64,000 bases of DNA, taken from positions 2,941,350 through 3,005,349 of the forward strand of contig VZDJ01000223.1 of the NCBI GenBank assembly GCA_008694505.1. Reading direction: 5' to 3'. The DNA is from Cyanoderma ruficeps (lineage: Eukaryota; Chordata; Aves; Passeriformes; Timaliidae). Below are positions 19,001 through 31,000 of the stretch, piece by piece. Made by a program: the position numbers and the translations under genes. Under the pieces are notes generated by a model. The model was not told the origin of the DNA. It was given only the letters and a program-made list of their open reading frames with translations, and ran no database searches. The stretch's first letter is position 1; the number at the start of each line of letters is the position of its first letter.

Positions 19001-22000
19001 TCACTTGGACTCGTCGTAAGGCGTTTTACAGATGCAGTAAAGCTTTGTGTCCTTCTTCGTTTCCTTTGAGGTAGTAGAAATCATTTTCTTTTTCTTGGAC
19101 TTGGAAGCCGAGGAATCTTTCTCCTCCTCTCGTTTCCTCTTCTGGGAGGAGACTGGCACAGGGACAGTGGTGGAGGAGGAGGAGGTGACACTGGCTGCTG
19201 GCAGCTGTGGCGGTGCTGGTGGCACTGGTGGCGGCGGCGGTGGGGCAGCGGCGGCGGCTGCAGCGGCGGCGGCTGCTGCTGCAGCAGCTGCTGCCTGGGC
19301 TCTTTCTTTTTCTTTCTTAATTTTTGTCAAGTCTTTCTTTAGCTCCTCCTGAAGTGTATTAAATGAATAAATAGAGGGAGGCACTTCATATGATTATCGC
19401 AAGACAGGGTTAAAATCTAGGCAAAAATCCCCAAGCTTAACCAAAAGAAAACAATTAAATCCATTCAAATATACATTTTTTTTCATGTTCTGAACCTACA
19501 AGTCATATAATATTAAGGGATGACACTCTTGGGCTACAATGGCCAACTGGCTGTAACTTATCAGAAGCTGTTTCATTAACAGAAGGTAATTTCAGTCCAG
19601 AAGAAAACCAAGAGGCCCTCAAAGGACATATGAATATCTTTGCAGAGATCCACAACCACAGCTTCTTCCTGTAAATTTCCTTAAAATCTCAGTGAGCAAA
19701 CAGACAAAGATTAACACAGAAATGTTCTCCCCAGCTTAACATCAAATTAGCCTTTGAGACTCTGTCCTTACCTGCACTTCAATCTGTAGATCTTTGTCCA
19801 GAAGTGCTCTTTTTTTCAGTATTTCAGCTTTCAGCTGCTCTTTATGCTTGAAAAGCAGAGCTGAGAGCTTGGTCGCGTTCTGTTTGCTCCGCTTCTGCTC
19901 CACGCTCTCTTCTCGCTTCCGTTTCTTAGCTGCCTGTTTTTCTTCTTTGTCTATCTTATCCAGAATATATTTCATCACTTGGTTGCACACAATCATTCTG
20001 GGGAAGGAATAAAGGGAAAGGATATTGTGCTGAGCTGCCTGTTTATTCCCAGCTGAGAATGCAGAATCAATTCTCCAGTTGCTGCAAGCTCATTATTGTA
20101 TTTCCTAAGATGCACAAGGTAAATTTAGCAACATCCAGTGCTTCCACTCCTGCTTATTTACTAGAGCACTGCTGGGGGAGATCAAGTCCCTTGTTAGGCT
20201 CAAGAGGGCCAGTCCCAATTTCACTTAAATGATCTGAGTACTAATTGTTCCTCCCCTCCCCCATCTGACTCCCAACAAAGCTTTGGCTTTCGTAGGATGA
20301 GAGAGATTTTCGCTCAATTCAGTTTCCACAATTTGTTTGAAAGAGCTGGATTTTTATTCTGATGTAGGATGAAAGTGAGTTGGAAGCCTGTAACTTCTTC
20401 AAAAACAGACATTTCTATGCTCCAGTGACCACGAAATACTACCGAGATTTTGCGTTTTGGCATAAGGACTGGCAAACACTTTTCACTGTACAGAATTCAC
20501 TATAAACAGTTCCCAATTTCTCCACTAATGACACTCCAAGATTAGTTTTTCATCTGCTTGTTGCACCTCCACCTATAAATCTATTTCCCTGCTCACTTAT
20601 TTTGTACCTTTCATTTCTTTTGCTTTATATTTCAATTAGAAAAGGAACGTATTTTGGTTCTTCCGAATTTACTTTTCCCTTCCCCATTCTTTTCCAAAAC
20701 CATTAGAAAACCAAATGCTTCTTGTTGCCAGAGTGACCATGAGAAACAACTCCCATTGAGTTGAGAGAAAACAGCAGAATAGCAATGGCCAGGACAAGCA
20801 GCTGCTGGCAACTCTATGGTGTCAGACAATTTTTCCTTTGATAGACAGCTGGATTTTGATGACAAATGGAATCTGTAGATAAATATTTGTAGGGCCATAC
20901 AATTTTGTTTAGTTTGCTCTTTATGCCTGTACTGTGTCTATTTGGTTTAGTCTGGTTTTTTTCACAGACTAAAGGTCCCCACATTGTATTTTTGAAGAAG
21001 AATAAATCAGTGAGATGGAAAGGCAGCTGCATCATGAACTCAGCTAGTTAGAAGTACCTTTTTCATCTTCCTCTTAAATTGGACTTTTGTCAGTCGCAAC
21101 ACCTATTTGGCTGTCTGACACCACAAAATGAAGAGCATATCCAATAAATCCTTTTCTTTATGCAACTGTGAACAGTAAAGGAGTGGCACCCAGGGATAGT
21201 GTTGTAATCAACTGAGCTTGTGATTTGATGATCAAAATTTTATAGAACATACTCTTCTTTTTCTTAGTATCTGACACACACTTGTGATTATCTAATTGGT
21301 GCAACTGCATGTGTGAAAAGGAGTCAGAATAATTCCAAGACAAATGACAAACACTCCAAATTTCTGTTTAGCAGCTTCAAACATAAAATCTCTCAGTTTG
21401 TCAATCTGTCTTCCAACTCTTCAGCTCCTTCTGTAGAGTGGGATGTGCAGGGACAAGAATGGAAACACATGGCCATGATAAAGGACAAACAAAACCCAGG
21501 CTTTTTTTTGCAGCAGAAGCATTAATTCTCCATTCTGTGCTCCTTTACTTGAGTTTAAAAACTGTGGCCAGCTTCAGACCCAATATGTAACATTACTTAA
21601 AAAGATGTTATCAAAATAAAATTGAGATTACACAAGATGAAATAAAGATCATTATGAAAGTTATTTTTAAGTGTTACTCTTTAAATAGCAACACTTCTTT
21701 AAGCAGGTTTTTACAAACCAGCATTTCATTGTGACACCATTAAAAGATGTAATAAATGAAAAACTTGACATCTATGGATGCACATTCACCTCTGATTTTC
21801 TTCCCTCTCAGCTGGAGTCAGTGTCTTCTTCTGTTTCAAATGTTCTATGACAGCATTCTGCTTCATAACCACCTGTAGGACGAGAGAGAATCCAAAATAA
21901 AAGATGAAAACTTAGCCAGTATTTCACAGTATTATGGGGAGAATCAGGACATTTCCCAAGTTAAAGTGTCATTTATTTCACTGAGTAACAAAATTAAGCT

Positions 22001-25000
22001 GATCTTATCAGGGGAGCACTGCTTGTTTAAAACTATTATTTTAAAATTGAAGAAGAACACCACCACCCCCAGAGTAGGGTATTTTGCTTATGTCAAGTTT
22101 GAACCCAGGAACTAAATCTAAATTGACTCTATTTCCTCAGTGACTTCTTGTTTTATTTTAGAAGTGGTAAGAGTCCATTAAGTATTTTTTAAGCCCTGCA
22201 GCCATCCAACAGCATCACATTTCAGATACCTCTTTGGAACCTCAGTTTTCAGGTAATGAAATTACTGCAGGTGTGTTCTGTCCATCAGCCTTCCTAGCTC
22301 CGACCTATCTTTCCTGAATTGAGAATAGAGATGGATTTGTCCCAGCAGCTACTGGTAAACCCAATCAAGGTGACAGAAGAATGTAAACATGGTACAAGTG
22401 ACTTGATGTGCTCAATTAACTTGGAACATGTCATTAAATTGCCAATAGCGATCGTGCACTATCTTTGAAAGAATCAAATTAACTGTCTATCAAATGTATA
22501 AACATTGTTCACAAGAACAGGCATTTCAAATTAGATTTCTTTCATTCATTAGGTGTTAATTTCCTTCGGTTAACTTTACCTGTTTCTGGATAATATCACT
22601 TTGATTAGAAGCCTGAAGGGTGTGCTCATGCTTAATTTCTATCTGTTGCTGCTTTTTCTTCTGCTGCTGCTCCCTGAGCTGCTGAACTCCATGCAGCTGC
22701 TCCTGCACACTAGCTGCTTGCACTGTCACCACACTGCCAATCTGCTGAGCCTGCTCTGGGCTACTATGCTGCACCTCAACAGGTAACTGAAGCTTGATCT
22801 GGGGCACACTGCCCTGCTGGGCTCGCATCTGAGCCACAAGATGGGTTTGCAGCTGGCAGAGGACTTCCACTTGCTGCTGGAGCTGAGGCACTGCAATAAC
22901 ACTTGTTGGAGGCTGCTGAAGGTGCAGCTGAGGATGAGCTGGGCACTGCACAGGAACCTGATTTAAACTTTGAGTACTTGCAAGGGTGGAGCCCGAGGTG
23001 TGAACCTGAGGCTGTGATTGCTGCAGCCAAGCTGGAATTTGTATGGGAGCGTGGGGCCACAGCGGACTGGGTTGTCGGGATGGAGTTTGCACCTGAGCTG
23101 GAAGCTGAGCCTGGGCCTGGCCTGGGGGCAGGCCCGCGGGTGGCGGCTGCATCGGGCCTGGCGCTGGAGAGAGCCCCGGGGCCTGGGCTGGAGACTGAGC
23201 CGGAGATTTGGAGGGCTGAGCTTCGGGGGGCGCCGCGGAGTCACCGGGAGCCTCGGGCTGGCTCGGGGCCTCGGGCTGCCCGGCCTGGGGCTGAGCCCCC
23301 GCGGGCTGTACCGCGGGCTGGCCCTGGGGCTGGCCCTGCACCGCGGGCACGGCCGGTGCCGGCGGCGCCTGCAGAGCCGGCTTCGCTTCCCCTGCCGCTG
23401 GAACGACAAACCAGGAGAGTCCATTAATGGCAAATGGCAGGGCCGTGAGCCTTGACAATACACACCCTCTGCCACTACTGCAAAACTCTATGCAGGAACT
23501 CAACAGACTGCAATACACTTTCAACAAATTTACTGCAGTAACAGACAACCTCCAGCTGCAGAAATACTCCCATGCAATTGAAATTGAGGTTTCTTTTCTG
23601 CTTACCCGAGGTCGAAGTAGAAACGGTGGTTGTAGTTGTGCTAGCTGTAGTAGCAGCTGCTGGTAGTGGGGTGAACAGAAATCTTTGAATTGTACCATTT
23701 GGCATAGCTGCTTGCATAAGCTGCTGTCCCGGACCAGGTATTACAGTCACACCCTGAGGGATTAATTGTAACTGACCAGTAGTTTGACCTTGTCCCTGAA
23801 TTACCACCGTTAAGCCTTGATTGCCACCCTAAAAAAAAGTTAATATTGATGTATTAGTGACATAATTTTTAAGACAGACTTTGCTAAAAATTAGAGTTTG
23901 GATTTCAGAATTCAACATTTTTATTACATACCATACTCCTAAAGTCCAAAACTAGCATCCGAGATCATGAAATGCTCAGGAACTCTTTCAACAATTCTAC
24001 TGCCAACAGATGACTGGGCTGGAGTTACATATTTTGTGAACCCAAAGAACAGAATACAAAAACTCTGAGTCTTTGGTGTAGAAACTCAAAGCATCACAGA
24101 ATGGTGTAGGTTGGGAGGACCTTAAAGCTCACCCAGTTCCACCCACACCTTCCACTATCCCAGGTTGCTCCAAGCCCTGTCCAACCTGGCCTCAGACACT
24201 TCCAGGGATGGGGCAGCCACAGCTTCTCTGGGCACCCTGTGCCAGGGTCTCCTCCCCACCTTCACAGGGAAGAATTTCCTCCCAGTGTCTAATCTAAACC
24301 CATCTTCCCTTTCAGCTTAAACTCCATGTCTTGTCCCATCTACAAAAAACCTGATCTGACAACCAGCAGGGTGTACATTGCAATCATTTATATATATTAT
24401 TTATAGTTTGAAGAATAGATCAGGTAGTAAATCACAGAAATGTATTTTTACCCAAAAACTGACTCTCAACTCATTTTTTGCCAACAGACCTTCATGATCT
24501 GTGCAGAAGTTGTAAGAACTTTTTCCTCCTCTGCTTAGAGATATTGCAACTTTTCCTCTGAGATTCTGGATAGCATGAATGAAAACTAAATCTTCACATC
24601 AAATCAAAAGACAAGTAATCAAAATTATGATCTGAATGTCTACAAAACAGACCACACAGAATAATTATGTCCCTTCTGGCTATTACAGATTTTTTTTCCA
24701 TGCTGCTGAACACTCCTGATGCCAGTTACCTTACTGGGAAATACAACAGGAAGCAAGAATTAAAACTTTACTATTAAAACTACTTACTTTGTATTAACTA
24801 TTTATTATATTTATTTACTATTTAAGCTGCTTTCAGTGTGCAATTATGCCAATGTTCATCCTAAATGAAGCCAGACACTTAAGGGCACAGGTACTACACT
24901 GCCAAAATGCAAAGGCTGGATGGGTGTTAGCACATTTCCACACCCAGAGCTGGTCCAGGGCTTTACCTGTCCCTGTGTGAGCTGGGTGAGCTGGGCCATT

Positions 25001-28000
25001 GTCAGCTTCACCTGGCCCTGCTGAGGGCGAGGGGGCGGTGTTGGGGTCTGTGGCTGAACTTGTTGAGGGGCTGTTCCAGAACTTGTGATGGTTTTCTGCC
25101 CACTGCTGGAAGAAGCTGTGCTGGTACTAGAAACTGCTGTTGAGACAGGCTGACCCCTGATTATCTGGGTCACCACTTGCTGTGTCTGACCTATAAGAGA
25201 AGAATTTGAGCTAAGAAACACATTTTCAGCTTTTTAACCAGAAAAAGAGCAAACCTCCAAGTCACAAACTGCAATGGGGTGTGATGGTGATAAGACAGGT
25301 GAAGCAAACACTGCAGTTTATGCATAAATTTCCTTTACAAACCATTTGTGTGATTGAAAAATATTTGCAAAATGTTTCCCATTTTAACTAAGGTTGCATG
25401 CATATGGAGTACTTCAAACACTGAGCTCCTCTTTAAGAAAAAACATACAAAAAAAGGATTTCTCAATGCACAATTACTCTATATGTTTTTGGGGATTTTC
25501 AGGGTCTTTTTTTCTCAAATGAATGGACTTAAAATTAAGTACTACATTTCTCAGCAGCAATGATGAATAACATTGACAAAGCCTCCAACAACACATCCAA
25601 AAGCTGAAAAAGGCATTAGTCAAGCATCCAAACGAGGGATTTTTGCGTTGGGACAAAATGACACACAAGGAATTCATGAAGAAACAAACCATGGAATTCA
25701 GACAGGGGAATTGAAATATTAAAGTGAACCTACTGGCTGGCAGAATACCTTGCTGCACCACTACAGGGGTTCGGATGATGGTCTTGCCAAGGGTGGACTG
25801 CTGCAGCGGTGTCCGGATCACCGTCATCCCGGGGCGCAGCGGGGTCCCCTGCACTACCTGTGCACACCAAAGAGGAGACCACCTGTCAGCTTGAGGAAAA
25901 GGCCCCTGGAATATGCCCTGAATGTTTTTCCACGTGTGTTTTAATTTTCCCAACTGGAGGGAACTGTTGTACCTCTTTGGAATAATGGATCCATGCACGC
26001 CATTGCTGAGACGAGCCGAAAACATTGAAAAGTGATTAGCCAGAACTTTTTATATCTGCCAATAACTTAACGTTTATGCACCCACATTTTTTTGAGTTAA
26101 ATAACCAGGAAAACATCTTACTTGTGAAGTGCTTGTTGTTCCTAATGTCCCTGTGGTGTTTGGCCTAATGGTTACAGTTGCTGTCCTTGGCTGGAATGAA
26201 GTAAAGGTTTGACTTGCACCTGTAGTTGATGGAATGATACCCAATACCTTTTGCTGAACTTGAACCACACCTAATTAAAGAAAAATTGAGAATTCATTAA
26301 TGACATAATGGTCAGCAAAAGAAGTAAATGCAACTCCAAGGTGGCATTTAGAACTCAAGTCTCCAGGTTTCTAGACACCTTTGAGCCTTTCAACATTTCT
26401 TGGGAAAGCCTTTGTCGTATTGTAAAAAGAAGGAGCATTATACTTCGTCAATAGTCGAACTACATTTTAAGTTAAGAAACAGATATTTTAGAAAAGATTA
26501 AGGAAAGTGTGAATTTTCACAAAGGTCAGTTTGATAGTAACTGCAAAGAAGTCCTTGCATTGACAGGGTGCCACAAATTAGTGTTATACAACCATTAAAA
26601 GCTATAATCTGATGAATTTCAAATGTAGGAGAGCAGTTTAAACACCTTTCACCTACAACATTGTGGTGCTGAAGAATATGGGCAATGCTTCTTCTGTCAC
26701 CTAAGAAATTTCAATACAAAATCTGCAGCCTTCATGATTTACTCAGATGCTGAACATAATGGAGACAGAGAATTGAGCTTTTCTGTTCAATATACATTCA
26801 CAAATCTCAAAATATTAAGTCCTCTTCTTGAGGCAACAATCAAAAATGCTAATCTTAGTCTGGAGCCAAACTCCTGCTCATCAGTGAAGAGCAGCTGTAG
26901 GCATTAATATTTTTGTGAAGAAAGTTGCTTTGTTGATTTAGATAACCAAAAAAAAAGCATGCTTCATTCCACATTGTTCAAAATAAAGCTCCTGATTCTG
27001 TGCTATGAAATGCAGAATAATTTAGAGGCAAAAAACTTGCATTTTTCCCCCTACAGACACGAATACGCAACACAGGGGGAACAAGCTGTAGAAACTTGTA
27101 TATATATATATATAAAATATTTTTCCCCTTCACATCACAGTTTACTTCACTGGGAAAATAGTGTCAAAGGAGAATTAAGCAGCAAGCTGGAATACAGTTT
27201 TTATTCAGTTCCCTTTGCCCTACCTCCTTGAGTTGATGGCACATTGACGGCAACAATCTTGCTGTTTGCAGGGAGTGGCAGCTTAGTTATCACTTTCCCT
27301 GCCATCGTTACTGGGCTGCCTGAGAGCTGGAAGGTCTGCCCTGTGCTGGCAATGGTTGTGGCTGAGGTGGCAGCTGTGCTAGTGGCTAGTGAGGCACACA
27401 GAACAGGCAGGTTTAGAGCAGAATAATTAGTCAATGAAATGACTGTTTTTCAAGTATGAAACAGCAAACTACAGGATTACTTTTTTTTTTTTTTTTTTTG
27501 TGTCATGCTTTCTTTGGTAAAGTTTTTTGGTTTTTTTTGGAAATGGTATGTTACACCATAGAATGCTTTCATGAATGATTACTAGTACAGAAACTGTCAG
27601 TAATTAATGAGACAGGTCAGAAATGAGACTTCCTAGCAAGTCAGAATAAGGAAAAACTAGACAGGTATAATCTCAGAAATGTCCTTCTGGCATAGCAAGA
27701 TTTAAGAGCAAAGATAAGCAGAAATGGAATAATGCTGCATATCTGGAGAAGATGTGATGTGTATATAGGATGTGATGCATACACAGGATGAACTCCAGCA
27801 ATGCTCCTCCCATGACAAATGGTTCCTTACCCGTTGAAGACTGGCCTTGTTTAACCCAAGTAGCAAAAGTCTGATGGAAATTCTTGTTCTGTTGGAATGT
27901 TACTGTAGCTGGAGACCCCACTTTAGTGGTGAGCACTACTTTGGTTCCTGTGGGGACAGGGCCTGTCAGAGAGCCCACCACGACCTTCTGTGGTGTGGAG

Positions 28001-31000
28001 ACTGTGGTTGCAGTGCTGCTGGCTGTGGTGGCTGCAGGGACCACCCCTCCTACAGGGATCTGCTTCTGCTGTTCCAGCCGTTTCTATTTAGAAAAGAAAT
28101 GGAATAAAGAGATAGTCAGTATTTTCAGAATTTACATCATAAAGATTGTCTCTACCCAATACTGAGAGATAAAAGCCTGTGGTAGGATTTTAGTTCAAAT
28201 TGTAGAGAACCTCCTTGACCTCCAGAACTACAAATCTGCTTAGAATATAGAGCCAGAAATTCTCCTTTATAGCAGCTTTAAAATCCTTGGCTGATGTTAA
28301 TTTCACTGCACATTTTACTTTAAAAAAACCCGCCCAACATATTTATTTGTCTGAGATTAATCAGAAAGATTAAAAAAAACTTTAAAAAAATCCATCTATA
28401 GTTGGCTTTGACCATGTGCATGCATCTATGTCAGTAATTGGTACATCATCATCCACACAGAGTTTACTATTAGCATTCCTAAATTTAGAGCTTCCTGCAC
28501 TGAGATCTTGCCAGTTACAGAAAAAAACAGTCTGTATATTTCTGTTTCACCACTGAGAATGCCATTTTTAAAAATATTCTTTTAAATGTAAATCCAGTTT
28601 GCAGCCTGCTTAAAAAAATTAGGTTCAAAATCCCTTACCTTACCCAGCGATTTTCTGTGCTGTAACTGTTGAAAAAGCACATTTAATCTAGAGAGCCCCT
28701 CAGTGAAGGGATGTATCAGCAGGCTCTTCTGAAATGTCAACTAATCCTTCATTTTTCCCATGTTACTGGAATTATCTCTGTATTTATCTAATTTAAATTC
28801 CAGCACTATATTGCAGTAATGCCCACAAATCACAAGTACTCGTTCTCTACTACTGTGTGTTTGTCAGGGAAGATGAAATGAAAAAGGAATAAGTTGAGAA
28901 AAAGCACAGTTCTTAATAATGTATATGAAATACTGACATGGCATTGGGTTTCCTAATTTTAATTGCACACATTTAAATATAAATACATATACATATCTGC
29001 ATATATTTAAATAAAATTATCAATGGGCTTAACTCAGATAAGACAGAATAAAATCCAAAGATTCAATTTGAGTGAAGCATGAAATGCAGGTGCATTCCCA
29101 AGTCAGCTGTATTCCAAGGCAGCTTTCCATCACACACAGAACACTGAGAACCTTACCTGGAGATGGGTGCTTCCCAGCCTTCTTTAACATGGAAACAAAC
29201 TAAACCTTTCTAAAGTGTCATAAATGACATGGGGGAAAAACAGGCAATCCAGAACAAACCTTTGCTTTAACCCTGTTTCAAAATAACAAATGTATAGAGC
29301 GGCAGCAGCATTGTTTGATGGCTTAATCTGCAGTTGGAATTATTTAAGGAATGGTGTAAGCAAGGGATAACTTCATTTCCCGGGCTGTGATGCATGTGGT
29401 GAGCAGTGCAGTTGCTGACTGCTGGGACGACCAACAGCTCCCCACCTGCTGGGCAGCCAAACGTTGGTGTTTTAGCTGAGCCTCCAATTGGGCCTTGAAC
29501 TCCTCTGCCTTCTTCTGTTCACTAACCTTAGCCTGTTGTTCAACTGCCTGTGCCTTTTCCTTCTCCACCCTGCCAAAGACACAACCAAAAGTAAGTTATC
29601 CCCACCACATCAAATCCAACCATCAAACTACATTTTGTTTTATCCAGTTTAACTGCTCTTCTAAGAGCAACCATTGAGATAGAAGATCACTGAAAAACTG
29701 GTCATGGTTTTAAAAATATTTCAAAATAAACTACTGAAGTTGCATGCAACATCCCTGAAACATCCTGATGCTAAACTACTGCAGCATCTTACAGGAAACT
29801 ATTAATCAAAACTGGAATTTATAATTACATCTGAGACTGCAAGGAACTCATGTAATAACATACATTTAAAATGATTCTTTCCAAGAGACTCAAAAAGCTT
29901 GTTCCAACTGTAAGCACATGATACTGAAAATATGCATCTTATGACTTGAGTATTCTCAGGCTCAATTTACTTGTACACAGTCATTTTCTTTGGATTATAG
30001 AAGTATTTAACAAATACTGTAAAAAGTCATGTCAAAACCAGCCTACAGCCTTTCCATGCATTACAGTAATACCTTTTAGCATTTAACAACGGTTAAGTTC
30101 ATAAGCATGGAAAAATTAATATAGTATTAGTTCTAACAATTCTGAAATATCTGCATATCTTAGTTTTGGTACCAGCAAATACTTCAGCTTTGTAACTTTA
30201 AGCTTGACTATCAGTATCAAGGCCCAGTAAAAATACAACACAGATGTGTTTCTAGTGATCATAGTGACAAGATTTGTGTTCTCTAGAGAACTTTTATTTA
30301 ACAATCACACAAATGAAAACTACTTTCTTTAGAAGCTCACTTTACCTTTCAGCAAATGCCCTGATCTCCCACAGCTCCAACTCCTCCTCTGCTACCCAAG
30401 TTTCCATTATAACAGGGCCTGTTTGCTTGGGGGTCTCTGGCCTTTTTGGCCTGAGGGCACTTGATCGCAGTCCCTTCCTCTGGGGTGTTGGAGTTTCTTT
30501 AGAGAACAGTCAAAATACATACATTAATCTATACTGTAAAATGAAATTGAAGAGTAAATCAAAATTTAGTGATGTTTTCAGTCCCATTTTATAAACAGGA
30601 AGGCCTTTCAGCTTCAGATAAATCATGTCCATTTGTTAAATGCAGCGTTTGTTTCCTGTAGGTAAATTAACATTGGCAAGCTGCATTTGCATAAAGAATT
30701 AGCATAAAGACCCAGTTAGCTTAATTTCTCTAGATTACAGGGAGTGGGGGAAATGTTTAAACAAACAAATCAACCAACCTTTTGGAGCCTCTGGTACACC
30801 AATGGGACAAATGATTTTTCTTATACAGTACTCTGACCGGATCCCATACGGACCAACATCTCTCCGCTTGATTATTTCTGTTGTTGTAATTTCAGTTTCA
30901 GTTGTTTCTACAACAAATTAGTCCCAGTACATTAATAACAGAAAGAAACAAAGCTGAATCTCCAATCAACCCAATATACTCAAGGCAAAGAAAACAGCAA

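Noticed and set aside
22903..23455. Overlapping + strand frames of 145-174 codons opposite exon 24
   Set aside because: They are GC-rich shadows of the Pro/Gln/Ala repeats; repeat complementarity (Leu/Gly/Trp) explains them.
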